Shown here piece after piece: positions 45,201-54,648 of a stretch of 64,000 nt of DNA. The stretch lies in assembly GCF_032362555.1 (NCBI RefSeq), contig NC_083530.1, forward strand, positions 6,292,001 through 6,356,000, given 5' to 3'. The stretch comes from Amyelois transitella. Lineage: Eukaryota > Arthropoda > Insecta > Lepidoptera > Pyralidae. Below the pieces are notes generated by a model. The model saw only the letters and a program-made list of their open reading frames with translations, made no database searches and was not told where the DNA came from. Made by a program: the position numbers and the translations under genes. How positions within the stretch are numbered: the first letter of the stretch is position 1; each line of letters opens with the position of its first letter.

Positions 45201-48200
45201 TCTCTTTTAAAGCTTCATGCATACAGTTTACCATCTCCTGTAACTCCTCCGCTGATGACGCCAGTATAACCTGATCGTCGGCATAGAGCAGACATTTGAC
45301 GAGTAACTCATTCATCCTTAATCCACTTTTAGACTCTTTCAAATCTGTCAAACAGCTATCCATAAATAGGTTGAACAGCCACGGTGACGCAACACATCCT
45401 TGCCTAACGCCTTTCTCAATCTTAAACCACTCAGTGTGCGCTCCGTTTATCCTGACACAAGCACTCGAATCCTCATATAAGGATTTCAGTGCTCGTATTA
45501 AGAGACTGCTCACCCCATGCATAGAAAGTGCTGACCACAATTCATTCCTCTCAACTCTGTCATAGGCCTTTTCCAGATCTACGAATGTGCAATAGACTTT
45601 TTGACTCTTGGCCAAAAACTTTTCGGCTATGCACCGCAAGGAAAAGACCTGATCAGTACATCCCATTCCCTTTCGAAATCCCGCTTGAGCATCCCATATT
45701 TTGTCATCAGTTTCATTCCTGACTCTATTAATCAATACCTTAGCATACAATTTGCCGACGACGCTAAGCAGGCTTATACCACGATAATTTTTGCAGTCCA
45801 GCTGTGACCCTTTTCCTTTGTAAAGTGGCACGATAACAGCCTTACACCAATCTTTTGGTACTCGGCGACTTCTCCAACACAAATTGAAAAGGCAGTACAA
45901 CTGACTAGCTACTACGCCTTTTCCTGCTTTAAGCATCTCGACCGACACTCTATCACACCCAGCAGCCTTTCCCGCTTTCATACTCTTAGTGCTTCCACAA
46001 TTTCGAACATTTCAATTTCGCCTTCCATCTCATTCTCTTTTTCTTCGCTATAGCAGAAATCTTTCTTATTTCCTTCCTTTTTTTCAAATAAACTTTCAAA
46101 ATAGTCCTTCCATATCTTTAGTACACATTCTTCTCCTTTCACAACGCTACCATCCTGGCATCTGATCCTAGTCAGCTCTCTGGTTATAGTATTTCCTCGG
46201 GCTGACCTTACGGATTTCCAGAATACTTTCAGATTTGACTGAAAGTCTTCTGATAGCCTTTTATCAAAATCCTCTTTATACTCTTCTTTCTTTCTAATCA
46301 CAGCTTTCTTAACCAAATCTTTCATTTTCTTATATTCCTTACGTGCTTCATTCACATCTTCATCTATAACCTCTTGCATTCTTAAGTTAGCTTTTGCTGC
46401 TAACAAATCTAGCCATGCTTTCTTCTTTAATCGCACAAGTTCTTGCACATCTTTACTCATCCACGCATTTTTGTGATTTTTTCCTTTCCTTCTTCTACTT
46501 ACACCACACACTTCAACAGCTACTTTCACAATTCTTTCTTTAAGTTCCTTCCATCCATCTTCAATATCGCTCATTTCATCTAAATCTTCAAATTCATCCT
46601 TCAGTCTATTAATATACTTCTTACCTACATCCATATCTTGCAAATTTTCCACTTTTACTCTTTCCAAAGCGCTGGTTTGCTCCCTTACCCTGTGCCGCCA
46701 GCGATTGAAGATACCCCTTATCCGGGATATCACCAGTAAATGGTCCGAGTCAATGCCAGCACCGCGATATGCACGGGTATCCAGCACTTTGTTCTTCAAT
46801 CTTTCATCTACAATCACAAAGTCTATCATACTTTTTAAAATACCTTCCACTCTTGTGTAGGTGTGGATCTCTTTATGTTGAAACATTGAGTTCGACACAA
46901 AAAGATCCCACTCTAGACAAATTTCTAATACACTTCTTCCATTATCATTCACCTTTTCGTCACCAAACGCACCAAGCACCTTTTCATATCCATCACGCTT
47001 TACACCCACCCATCCATTAAAATCACCTAACATAATAATCTTCTCATTTGGCTTGGTAACTTTCAATACTTCTCTTACACTATTCCAGAACTCCTCGTTT
47101 TCGCTTTTTGCTGATGTTGTACCCCTCGAACCCACATCCCAAGGTGCATAAACACCTAGAACGAAGATCCGAGTGATTCCAACTTTCAGCCTAATCCATA
47201 GAAGACGAGGGCTGACACACTCATACTCATTCACGCACTCAGCCATTCGTGCAGAAAGAATTAGACCGACCCCTTGACAGCCTCGGCTGGTACTGGAAAT
47301 TCCAGACCCATAACGCCGTGTAAGGGCCGTGCTGCGTCGCGTCGCATCCTTTCCGCTTCGTTTCATTCACGCACAACACATCCAAACGTCTGTCATCCAT
47401 CATCTGGCATACTTCCTCAATCTTATCCTTCATTCCTCCTCTTACATTCATCGTCGCAAAGCGGCTTTCAGCAGACCGCATACCGCTCCCGCCGGGAACG
47501 AGACGTGATGGGGTGCGGACACCATCGCCGCCATTTATATGCTTTTTAAGGTTCATAATGCGATTCCCACGAGACGCTAGGGAAAAATTTTGTCCGCCCC
47601 AGCAGAGCCCCGCATGCCAGGGTAAGGCTAGCCATTACCTGGGGGTCGCCCAACCCCATGGCGGAAGTGGCACGCTCGAGACTAGGCTCGCCCCTAGCCA
47701 TGCATCCATCGGCGCGGCAGACCTTAGATTGGCAGGGATTTACATTAAAGAGGAATCCCAAGTCTATCCCTTAGTCGGCTCTTACGACATCCGTGGGAAA
47801 GAGATGGAGTGGTCCTATTCTTTTGTAATGGTGCCGGGAACCACACGGCACGAAGTTGGTACATTTGGCGTAATGGACAATTTGGATAAATTGGATGGGT
47901 CTTGGTGATTTGGACTGATGAGAGTGATTGAGGGTAGATAGACAATTAGTATCGACAGATCGTGGAAACTGTAAGTGTTGTCCAGTATCTATAACTTTAC
48001 CAAAAAGAGGGGTGATTATATCATGCGCATCTTCGCTCGCGTACATCTCAATACAGTTTGGAAGGTATTAACCTAATGTCCTTCTTGAAACTCAAAAATA
48101 TTGCGTGATGATTGAAAACCATCATATCGAAATAGTTTTGAGTTGAGGATGAGGATGAAGCGTTACGAAAGCACAACTAACACTAGGAAATCAGCATGTT

Positions 48201-51200
48201 TTAGGCAACTGGATTTGACCATAATCTAATGGGTCCAATTCACTGCAAAGGTTGCGTTGTTGCTGACCTATCTACTTCAGGATCATGTTCAGAACGCAGA
48301 GAATTGAGGACACAACAATATTTAACATCAAGACATACACACATACATAATAATCACGTATTTATCTCATAAGAGGTAGACAAAGGCAATAATGTCGAAA
48401 AGACTGAAAACCCATGTTCAGCTGTACGGCTTTATGATGGAATTGAGATTCAAAATAGTTACAGCTTAGCTAGCTTCTCGCTTAAAAGACGAATGAATCC
48501 AAAGCGATTAAATAAGTAAGTGAACGTATGGTTCACATACCCGTCTTCCCGCGCCGTGCTGAATATGAACTTGACCACGTCGGCCGTGAGATTGCTGGCG
48601 TACTTCCTGAAGTCGGGCCACTCCAGCTCGCCGCGCCCCGTCAGGATCGGGAACATGGCTGCGGCGGTGCCGTCGCCCATCACGTTGTAACTGTTATAGA
48701 AACATCACACAAAGCTCTTGCCGGGTAGTTTTAGCTAAAGCAGGATACTACAACTCCAAATATTTTAGTACACGTCGAAAGGAACTTTTAAAATGTGTAA
48801 GCTTGATCAAAATCTGGTATGATTGGGGCGAAAGGTCAAGTCCAAACTATTCTAAATTAGCGAGTTTGCATGAAGAGAGTTATGCTTGCATAAAGAAATA
48901 TGGACGGATCGTGGACAAGTGGAAATATTTATCTGCCTTCTCTGGGAGAGAGGCATGATTTTATTATGTATCAAAACATAACCTTTTATTCTCAATTCCA
49001 ACATTGAGCCATACAGCTGAACACGGCCTTTTAGTCTCTTCAAGACTGTTGGATCAGTCCTCAAGGAATGTTTATTGCAGTATTTATATGCATGTATGTC
49101 TTCATAAGAGTATGAATTATCATCATCTGAATTGGTTCCTGTTTTGGTGATTTGAAGAGGTTACTTAGTGTCAGAGAGACAGAGAACTACTACCGTTTGA
49201 TATCCGCAACCAAGCCTAAGTTAGGTTCATTGATGTTCACTGCTACCTCTTGAGAACAACAGCTTTCAACTCCTCGGTGATGTACTTGTAACTCTTAGGC
49301 ATTCGTCGTATGAAGCCGTTCCTTGATGCGGAGTCATATGCGAAGAGGAGAACATTCAGCGAATTCTCCCTCCCTGGTGGAGAAGGCGGTGCGCTGGCGG
49401 AGGAACGGAGACCGGCGGCGTGGCCGGTCCAGCTTGACCGGTAGTTGAAGTTCCAAAAGCTGAAAGCATTATCTTTTTTGACCAAGCAAATGAGGTCTAC
49501 CGATCAATTTGGATGAAAACCCATTTTTTAGATGTATGTTGTGGCGTTTTAATAAAACGTCGCAGGTAAGAGAAATGAGAGATTAAAAGACAAACTTTAT
49601 TTGGACTAGTTTTACAGGTTAATGGAGGTCGTGGTTTTATTTTTATTATTATATTTGTTTTAGCTTTTGGATGGAGGTAGTGGGTTTAGCTAATGACACG
49701 AGATCCAGGAAGAAGCCGCTAGAGGAAAACACATTTTTCCCTCACGGGGTAGCCAGAGCTAACAGTGTGTTTTAGAAAGATCCTTTAAATTTTTTTTTTC
49801 AAACATTAGAAACTATTGCTAATTCGACATTTAAGTTTCCATTTTGTTATTATATAGGATGTAGGGGGAGCGATGTATAGTCCAATTCATGAAATCTTTG
49901 CAATTGCGATTTACTCTTCGCTGCTATTGCTGAGCGTGTCAATTACTTCGCTATGATATTAAAGATGGTGTGTGACATTAGTGATGTCGCCACATTGGAT
50001 TTAGGTCTTCTCCATAGTTCCCACTAAATCCACTCTAAAGAGGAGCCCGGGGTGCGCTTTTTTCACCAAAATCTGGATAAGTGGAGTGATATATCTGGTC
50101 CACCTTGCCTGCGCAACTTTATGCTATTGTATCTTACAAATTATGCTTTCCAATACAAGACACTTCAGCGAAGTCGCTCTCCCTCAGCCGGTAGACAGCG
50201 CTCCCGCGCACCACGCTGGCGGGCCCGCGGCGGTAGACGTCGTCGCTCACGTACTGGATGTCCCGGAACGTGCACGTGACGGCGCCGTAGCGGGCGAGCA
50301 CGGGCTCGATCACTCGGCATTCCGAAAGCTGTAATTTGGAAATGATTGTAAATAGTAATTTTGAGTATTCTAAGGATATTAAGAGACGGTTTCTCGAAAT
50401 TCCTATGTTCTAACTACGGAAAAAAAGCACAATTAATAATAAATAAAATAAATCTTCTTTTGGGCGACGGACTGGCAAACTGTCACTATTTGAATCTCAA
50501 TTCTATCATTCAGCCAAACAGCTGAACGTAGCCTATTTCTCTTTTCGAGACTGTTGACTCTGTCTTCCCCGCAAGGGATACAGACGTGATCATCTGTATG
50601 TATGTATGTAAATATACGGGACAAATTACACAGACTGAGTTAGTCTCGAAGGAAGCAGTAAGTCTTCGGAGCCCTGAGTTCATCTTACGATTTTTATTAA
50701 AAATCAACTTGTATGTAAGTTATCTCAATTCCATCAGATAAGCCATAAATTTGCATAGGACTGTAAGTTTTTAAATAAATAAATAAATACGGGACAAATT
50801 GCACAGATTGAGTTAGCCTCGATGTAAGTTCGAGACTTGCGTTACGAGATACTAACTCAACGATACTATATTTTATAATAAATACTTTTGTAGATAAACA
50901 TCCAAGACCCAGGCTAATCAGAAAAAGTTATTTTCTCATCATGCCCTGGCCGGGATTCGAACCCGGGACCTCCGGTGTCACAGACAAGCGTACTACCGCT
51001 GCGCCACAAAGGCCGTCCTTTATATTTATACATACGTAACATTTAACCCAGTCCTGTCCCTCACACCGGATGGTGACCGCGGCCGCGTGGAACCGCATGA
51101 CCTCCGCCGCGAAGGGGTCCAGCAAGGGCATCTCGCACCCTGACCCCTTGTCCACTTTCAATCGCTCCTCTAGGTTGTGCTTTATGAACCTTGAAGTGTA

Positions 51201-52878
51201 ATTCATCGCTTTATCCACACAATTACTAAGATCATTAAAATACCTAACCACTGGATTCCCTTCTCCCAAGAATAATATCCTCTAGAAGAAGAATCTACGA
51301 CGTTAGCAGATACTTGGAGAAAGGCAGACCAAGGGCAAGTGCTGTTTCCGACTGATTTATTTTTATTGCATTTATTTTGGAAACATTCTACACGTTCATC
51401 GCTACCTCCATGCTACCTCAGAGAAATTCATTTACTTTTTTAATTCAAAAAGAGCAATATACTTACGCAATCACCGAGTTTCTGGAAAATAAAGGAAAAA
51501 AGGTCTTAGCAAATTGTTACCAATGAAATATGTTTTTAATTCTCTGACGTTGTAATGGAAAATAATAGCGTAATTTATTAAGTCTTAATAATTAAAAATC
51601 GACAAAAATGAGAGAAAGAGTGGGAGATAGGTACAACGAACAATCAAATGTTGTTCCTCTGGGCGTTAGTCGCGCTAACATCCTCCCCACTCTGGGGAAG
51701 ATCCCAGGGTGCGCCTTTGACCATGGATCCTGGATTGGGTGAGTCAAGAACTTACACGAAGCGACTCCCATCTGGCCTCCGCAATCTTTGCAGGGGTATA
51801 AACTCATATTGGAACAACCTTACACATTCAATTACCTCAATGTGCTGGTTTTACTGTTATTGATTATGTTTTCCCTCGCTTAAAGTATGCGTAAGATGGG
51901 TTGGTAGTCAAACTAATATACACTCAGAATTGAGTCATTGGTACATGGGCGGGGTAGGATTTGAACCTGAACACACGCACACGTACATATCACAATTACC
52001 TCTTATTAAGAATCGAATAATTTTCTTCAAAAATCTCTTCGTAATCATTCTTCTTTCTAGAATAAGCTCTTTTACGAGTGATGACAGAAGAGGCACTGGT
52101 GGAGATAGATATATTTGAATTAGTTACTTCCGACATTAGAAACTTGATTTTTATGTGGATTTCCAAGAGAATCTGAATATCATTGGACATATCTAGATAA
52201 ATTTTGCACACATATAGTCTATAGACATTACGGTATTATGCATTTTATGCACTGCAAAGGTGTGGTAAGGAGGAGGACATGGTATTTATCACGCAGGCAA
52301 AGCAGAGGAAATAACTTGTGACTCAAAACTCTTATAATTCTTATAAGAGAAAAGTGGGGAAGCAAATAGCTGAACGTGGCCATTCAGTCTGTTCAAGACT
52401 ATGGCTCTGTCTACCCCGCAAGGGATATGTCTATGTGAATATGAATGTCGTGTGGTTCCCGGCACCAATACAAAAAAGAATAGGACCACTCTATCTCTTT
52501 ACAATGGATGTCGTAAAAGGCGACTAAGGGATAGGCTTACAAATTTGGGATCCTTTTTTAGGCGATGGACTAGCAACCTGTCACTATTTGAATCTCAATT
52601 CTATCATTAAGCTAAATAGCTGAACGTGGCCATTCAGTCCTTTCAAGACTGTTGGCTGTGTCTACCCCGCAAGGGATATAGACGTGAACATATGTATGTA
52701 TAATAGTTAAGGTTTACCTGGAGGATGGGACAGGACCCTCGGTAGAAGCCGTTTTCAAATCTACATTTGAATCTTGTCTGGTGAATCTTATGGCGAACAA
52801 CAAGTTCATGACAATGCTTAGTACAAATAGTAAACATAACCAAGTGCTCTTCTTAAAGACCGTTGTCAAAGCTGACAT
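34408..52878 (-). CDS. DUF229 family gene B, complete (670 codons)
   Basis: Coding exons: 52878-52718, 51189-51036, 50328-50138, 49459-49247, 48690-48541, 44384-44204, 43718-43543, 42355-42115, 40540-40389, 39931-39769, 36003-35900, 34534-34408 (2013 bp, in frame throughout). Residues about 12-30 are one membrane segment near the N-terminus, so a type II membrane protein. The lumenal part has the alkaline phosphatase/sulfatase-like blocks of DUF229: LLFAYDSASRNGFIRRMPKS (Asp211), YNVMGDGTAAAMFPILTG (Thr248 in the nucleophile-like position) and VVMGDHGSR (Asp405, His406, probable metal ligands). GKLEERLPLM and DIHATILDAMGL come next, then a Cys-rich end (SCSEAGIEPHWCAC). The product ends LAPYCFC plus about 20 extra residues not seen in its paralogues. 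Introns hold a full RTE LINE (intron 5) and many SINEs; intron 10 is 3.8 kb. The reaction is unknown. Confidence 0.9.
34561..34814. repeat. Inverted repeat, two 60-bp arms
   Basis: Arms 34561-34620 and 34755-34814 are reverse complements with two or three mismatches, around a 134-bp loop. It lies in the last intron of gene B, 26 bp from the acceptor side of exon 12. Confidence 0.9.
34985..35161 (+). mobile_element. SINE-A copy, head missing
   Basis: GGTAGGCTTATAAACTTGGG to TATATGTATGTATGTA; gene B intron 11. Confidence 0.88.
35185..35370 (+). repeat. rep-F copy
   Basis: TCTTTTGGTTTCACAACATT, CTTCCGAAGCGTCAGTGCAG, AAGAAGCGGTAACAAACTGC; gene B intron 11. Confidence 0.7.
35462..35600 (-). mobile_element. 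Helitron-like H1 fragment
   Basis: ACTAGCGACCCGCCCCGGTT, then CCTTCCTCTTGAATCACTCT and CGCATCAAAATCCGTTATGT; the far end is lost. Confidence 0.7.
36106..36484 (+). mobile_element. Unclassified Helitron-like fragment with (GTCT)n
   Basis: Starts ATCTATACTTATAATAAATC and contains (GTCT)n at about 36227-36268 and the CTTCCGTCGCGTGTGCAGCC block. Typical of another non-autonomous Helitron-like family. Confidence 0.5.
36868..37445 (+). mobile_element. Jockey-type LINE 3' end
   Basis: Encodes TKAARGRLHAVLSSSLPLTT then QTYVRSRLTYAAPAWYAFCS, the region just after the polymerase domain of Jockey-clade LINEs, running to a stop at 37122. The following GC-rich 300 bp looks like out-of-frame coding and 3' UTR. 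Much more GC-rich than its surroundings. Dead fragment in gene B intron 10. Confidence 0.75.
37545..37796 (+). mobile_element. Helitron-like H2 copy
   Basis: TCTATACTAATATTATAAAA to GACGAAGTCGCAGGCACA and CTAGT. Gene B intron 10. Confidence 0.8.
37869..38082 (-). mobile_element. SINE-A copy, tail missing
   Basis: CCTTGCAGGGTAGACAGAGC through GATTGCTAGCCCATCGCC to a damaged head. Confidence 0.8.
38181..38302 (-). mobile_element. SINE-A 3' half
   Basis: ACATACATACATACATATGG to AGAATTGAGATTCTAGAT. Confidence 0.88.
38340..38445 (+). mobile_element. RTE LINE internal fragment
   Basis: Encodes a block like LRWFGHVKRMDEGRLTK, related to WFGHVERMNESRLTK of the full RTE but clearly diverged; a second subfamily. 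Confidence 0.7.
38560..39060 (+). mobile_element. LINE 3' end with poly(A)
   Basis: Encodes RVEDVQHILMECVRYRRIRQ-like sequence, the end of a LINE ORF after an RNase H region, then a 3' UTR with AATAAAG and an A-run near 39052. Gene B intron 10. Confidence 0.7.
39066..39186 (+). mobile_element. Diverged RTE LINE tail
   Basis: AGAGTAACGAGTGTGGAGGA matches the ORF end region (RVMNVDEAKEV in the full copy) with many changes. Confidence 0.55.
39188..39369 (-). mobile_element. SINE-A copy, cut by the next copy
   Basis: AGTCACGTATATCCCTTGCG to TTAGTCGCCTTATACGACA; its head side abuts the tail of 39368-39630. Confidence 0.85.
39368..39630 (-). mobile_element. SINE-A copy, full length
   Basis: ACATATATACATATGGTCAC to GTGCCGGGAACCACACGGCA. 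Tandem, same orientation as 39188-39369. Gene B intron 10. Confidence 0.9.
40040..40205 (+). mobile_element. SINE-A copy, diverged
   Basis: AGTCAATTAAGGGAAAGG to GATAAAGACGTGGTTATT; gene B intron 9. Confidence 0.75.
40859..41105 (-). mobile_element. SINE-A copy
   Basis: TATAATTACGTCTATATCCT to TAGTGCCGGGTATCTCACGG; gene B intron 8. Confidence 0.88.
41369..41580 (-). mobile_element. Helitron-like H3 copy
   Basis: ACTAGCTTTTACCAGCAGCT (normally CCCGCGACTTCG) to CTTTCGCATTTATATTATTA; gene B intron 8. Confidence 0.65.
41680..41835 (+). mobile_element. RTE LINE 3' tail
   Basis: Good match to the ORF end and terminus (GAAGTATGCAGGGATCGTGG, GTCTCTGCCTACCCCTCTGG, GGCGTGATTTATGTATG). Antisense to gene B. 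Confidence 0.9.
41850..42088 (-). mobile_element. SINE-T copy, full length
   Basis: Head at 42088 (minus: GGCCTCTGTGGCGCAGCGGT), box B GGTTCGAATCC, and tail AAATTTGTCCCGTATAT then (TTTA)n. The head starts 27 bp past the donor of gene B exon 8. Confidence 0.92.
42459..42706 (-). mobile_element. SINE-A copy, diverged
   Basis: ATATCACGTCTTTATCCCTT to GCCGTGAACTACATAGCAC; gene B intron 7. Confidence 0.85.
42716..42790 (-). mobile_element. SINE-A tail fragment
   Basis: ACATACATATAATTACGTCT then the end of the head region; internal deletion. Confidence 0.7.
42822..42880 (-). repeat. rep-F fragment
   Basis: GTTGACGTTGTTGAAGAAAA, CTGCAGTGCAGTTTGTTACC, CGCTTCTT. Confidence 0.6.
43055..43240 (-). 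mobile_element. SINE-A copy, head missing
   Basis: ACATACATACATACACATCA to AGTTTGTAAGCCTATCCCTA. Confidence 0.88.
43388..43520 (-). repeat. rep-F copy
   Basis: CTGCACTGACGCCTTGGAAG, GTCAACCAATGTTGTTAAAC; ends about 25 bp before gene B exon 7's donor side. Confidence 0.65.
43734..43902 (-). mobile_element. SINE-A copy, head missing
   Basis: TAATTATAATCACATTTTTA, CTTACGGGGTAGACAGAGCC, to CAGCGCCTTCAAGAAGAA. Starts about 15 bp from exon 7. Confidence 0.85.
43903..44153 (-). mobile_element. SINE-A copy, full length
   Basis: CATACATACATATGATCACG to GGTGCCGGGAACCACACGGC. Tandem with the copy before it. Head 50 bp from gene B exon 6. Confidence 0.92.
44455..45981 (-). pseudogene. RTE pol, reverse transcriptase domain
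   Basis: 508 codons. KAAGCDRVSVEMLK and VPLYKGKGSQLDCKNYRGIS open the domain. YCTFVDLEKAYDRV carries the first catalytic Asp; GVRQGCVASPWLFNLFMD and LLYADDQVILAS (the two Asp of the active site) follow. The thumb and C-terminal region include WFGHVERMNESRL. The stop is within the last 45 bases of the element. Opens in frame -1 relative to the endonuclease ORF and needs that ORF for a start. Confidence 0.93.
45978..47366 (-). pseudogene. RTE pol, endonuclease domain
   Basis: From about SGISSTSRGCQGVGLILSAR onward the frame is meaningful: VLGVYAPWD, IIMLGDFNGWVG (catalytic Asp/Asn) and GIDSDHLLVISR (the SDH motif) complete the endonuclease. A charged linker follows, and the frame ends at a false stop (VEALRV) exactly where the RT part begins. 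One base is lost at about 45981. Confidence 0.88.
47239..47556 (-). pseudogene. RTE pol, N-terminal part (endonuclease start)
   Basis: Begins at an ATG at 47556. RFATMNVRGGMKDKIEEV and LDVLCVNETKRKG are the first endonuclease motifs (Asn and Glu of an apurinic-type nuclease). A one-base change of frame near 47303-47312 ends the meaningful reading; the rest of the domain continues in the frame of the next entry. Confidence 0.8.
48335..48494 (-). mobile_element. SINE-A copy, diverged
   Basis: AATAATCACGTATTTATCTC to GCTAGCTTCTCGCTTAAAAG. Gene B intron 5, about 45 bp from exon 5. Confidence 0.75.
48855..48972 (+). mobile_element. RTE LINE tail, degraded
   Basis: GAGTTTGCATGAAGAGAGTT, GATCGTGGACAAGTGG, GGGAGAGAGGCATGATTT; gene B intron 4. 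Confidence 0.8.
48980..49098 (+). mobile_element. SINE-A 3' half, degraded
   Basis: ATTGAGCCATACAGCTGAAC to TTATATGCATGTATG; gene B intron 4. Confidence 0.75.
50453..50610 (+). mobile_element. SINE-A copy, head missing
   Basis: GGCGACGGACTGGCAAACTG to CATCTGTATGTATGTATG. Directly followed by a SINE-T tail fragment (50611-50660). Gene B intron 2. Confidence 0.85.
50611..50660 (-). mobile_element. SINE-T tail fragment
   Basis: AATATACGGGACAAATTACA, then GACTGAGTTAGTCTCGAAGG. Confidence 0.75.
50775..51016 (-). mobile_element. SINE-T copy, full length
   Basis: Head at 51016 (minus: GGCCTTTGTGGCGCAGCGGT), box B GGTTCGAATCC, and tail with (ATTT)n at 50775-50787. Head 20 bp past the donor of gene B exon 2. 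Confidence 0.92.
51705..51990 (-). mobile_element. SINE-D copy
   Basis: TTTGACCATGGATCCTGGAT, CGAAGCGACTCCCATCTGGC, then about 51922 AATTGAGTCATTGGTACATG and GGATTTGAACCTG (reverse box B). Gene B intron 1. Confidence 0.75.
52355..52448 (+). mobile_element. SINE-A 3' fragment
   Basis: CAAATAGCTGAACGTGGCCA to CCCGCAAGGGATATGTCTAT; followed without a gap by the next copy. Confidence 0.85.
52449..52701 (+). mobile_element. SINE-A copy, full length
   Basis: TCGTGTGGTTCCCGGCACCA to GTGAACATATGTATGTAT. Its tail ends 16 bp from the exon 1 donor of gene B (52717). Confidence 0.92.
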
Positions 52879-53282
52879 TTTCTGAAACTTGTCCAATAAG
52901 TGAATTAGTAATTCTGATATCGTCGGGGATAGTGCAAATCCGCGAATCTACCATACGTAAAAGGTGCGTATCTGCAATAGATCCAGTTTTACAGGGGAAG
53001 GTTAAAACTTATCTAATAACTTTATTACTTCAATTAATTTTAAGCTCATTTTTACACAAAAAGTAATTAGTTAATGTTCTATCTCTTGGTCGAAATGAAC
53101 TAGTTTCAAGTCGGTGGCAGCCTATCAAGATTTTGCGTGAATTTCCCGCGAAAACTTAAAATGGCTACATTTGTCATATACGCGGAATTATCCAATGCTA
53201 GTTACGCGGATTTGAACTATCCCCGACGATATGTGCTTGAGTTTAATATAGACGTGGCTGTATGATGTACTTGATTCTTTGT

Positions 53283-53390
53283 GACGTCTGTGGCGAAGCG
53301 GTAGTGCGCTTGTCTGTGACACAAGGTCCCGGATTCGAATCCCGGCCAGGGCATGAATAGAAACGAACTTTCTCTGATAGGCGGAGATTT
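53283..53390 (+). mobile_element. SINE-T copy, 3'-truncated
   Basis: GACGTCTGTGGCGAAGCGGT, GGATTCGAATCCCGGCCAGG, GAAACGAACTTTCTCTGA. Intergenic between genes A and B. Confidence 0.88.
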
Positions 53391-53404
53391 TTGGAGCGGA
53401 GTCA

Positions 53405-53795
53405 GGCGTGCGGTTTTGACCATGAACCTGGATTGGGTGAGTCTGGTTTTTACACGAAGCGACTCCCGTCTGACCTCCGCAACCTTTGCAGAAGAACCTA
53501 ACCCATATTTGGATAATGGTTACACAATCACACATACATACATTATGGTCACGTCTATATCCCTTGCGGGGTAGACAGAGCTAACAGTCTTGAATGGACG
53601 TTCAGCTATTTGGTATACACAATCAGTTGACTGAAGGTACAGGTTTCCTCACCATAGGAGCATCGGTTAGCGCTCAAACTAATATATAACTTAGAAAAGA
53701 GTCGACATGGCTGAGGTAGGATGCGAACCTTTTGAACACACATTATTTGCTCACTTTAGCCGGCCACTTTAACCGTTCGATCACCGACGCCATTA
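53405..53795 (-). mobile_element. SINE-D, most complete copy, with nested SINE-A
   Basis: Minus strand 5' end near 53795 reads as a tRNA-like head (GATCGAACGGTTAAAGTGGC, box B GGTTCGCATCC). The body passes AGCGCTAACCGATGCTCC and ends with GAAGCGACTC-type and CACCCAATCCAGG blocks. Split at 53534-53615 by SINE-A. Confidence 0.8.
53534..53615 (-). mobile_element. SINE-A tail fragment nested in SINE-D
   Basis: CATACATTATGGTCACGTCT to GACGTTCAGCTATTTGG. Confidence 0.85.
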
Positions 53796-54572
53796 TTATC
53801 ATGCGTAAGTGTCCTGGTATATTTCAATTGCGACCTCAAAGGACTTGTCTATAACGTAGGTACGTTTGAGATTTTACCATGAAAATTTTGATTTACCAAA
53901 ACATAAATAGTTTATCTCGCAAACAAACAAAGATCTTGTTACCTTCGAACTTTTTTCACTATGCGGTCTACATAGGAGGATTCTCTCCTCGAATGAGAAG
54001 TAAGTTTATTTACCTTATTTCTATTAGCCAGATATTTATAAAGAGAATGTAATAACTTCGGTTTACAGATTTACTTTCAGCAGTACAGTCTTCGTGCTTA
54101 AATGATTTATTAAAAGTTAAGAAGTACTTCATAATTGTCAAATTATGACATTGTCCAAACATCATTGACAAATATGTAGGTTTTTCAATATTTTCAGTTT
54201 TATTGCGTAAGGTTTTAACTAAGTAGTTTCAACATTATTATGCAATGATTGAAGGCATAGAGGGACAGAATGAAAATAAAAAGGAGACTAAAGAACAGTT
54301 TAATTAAAAGAAAATACACAAAACAAATTCAACGCGCAGACATTTTAACTGTTACTGTTTTACCATTCTTACATAGTACAGCACAATAATACACTACAAT
54401 TCACGCAAAAACTTCATTAAATTCAAATTCAAACATTTATTTGCATAATATGAGTACAACAAGGTCTTAAATTCTAAGCTAAATTCATTTTCTACATAAA
54501 AAAGCAGACCGCTGCAAAATATCTATAGTTCCTACTTAGTTACTTCTAATTACTTACTACTTAGTTACTTTT
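53796..54572. other. Intergenic spacer between genes A and B
   Basis: AT-rich. Around 54420-54480 there is a TTCAAATTCAAACATTTATT block that may be a LINE end. No gene seen. Confidence 0.55.
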
Positions 54573-54648
54573 AATCACGTCTCTTTCCCGAACTAGACTA
54601 TGTATTTCCTTTTCCCACGATCCCTGCATTCTTCTGTTTCATCCTCAT
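54573..54648 (-). mobile_element. RTE LINE tail, degraded
   Basis: AATCACGTCTCTTTCCCG, then CCCACGATCCCTGCATTCTT and TTCATCCTCAT. Confidence 0.6.

Larger units (their letters stand above)
44431..47851 (-). mobile_element. Full-length RTE-type LINE (3.4 kb) in gene B intron 5
   Basis: Flanked by a 13-bp direct repeat GAAGTTGGTACAT at 44418-44430 and 47852-47864, which marks one insertion event. The 5' end (47851) begins GTGCCGTGTGGTTCCCGGCA, the same as the SINE-A head over about 100 bp. A 5' UTR and a pol ORF (endonuclease then reverse transcriptase) follow, and the 3' end is CTCTGCCTACCCCTCCGGG, then (TATG)n. The pol frame is broken twice (near 47305 and at 45981), so this copy cannot make an intact polyprotein. 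Same strand as gene B. Confidence 0.93.

Noticed and set aside
44416..45807. Plus-strand ORFs over 44416-45807
   Set aside because: Antisense shadows of the RTE reverse transcriptase.
47513..47908. Plus-strand ORF of 131 codons
   Set aside because: Antisense to the RTE LINE 5' UTR and head; no independent support.
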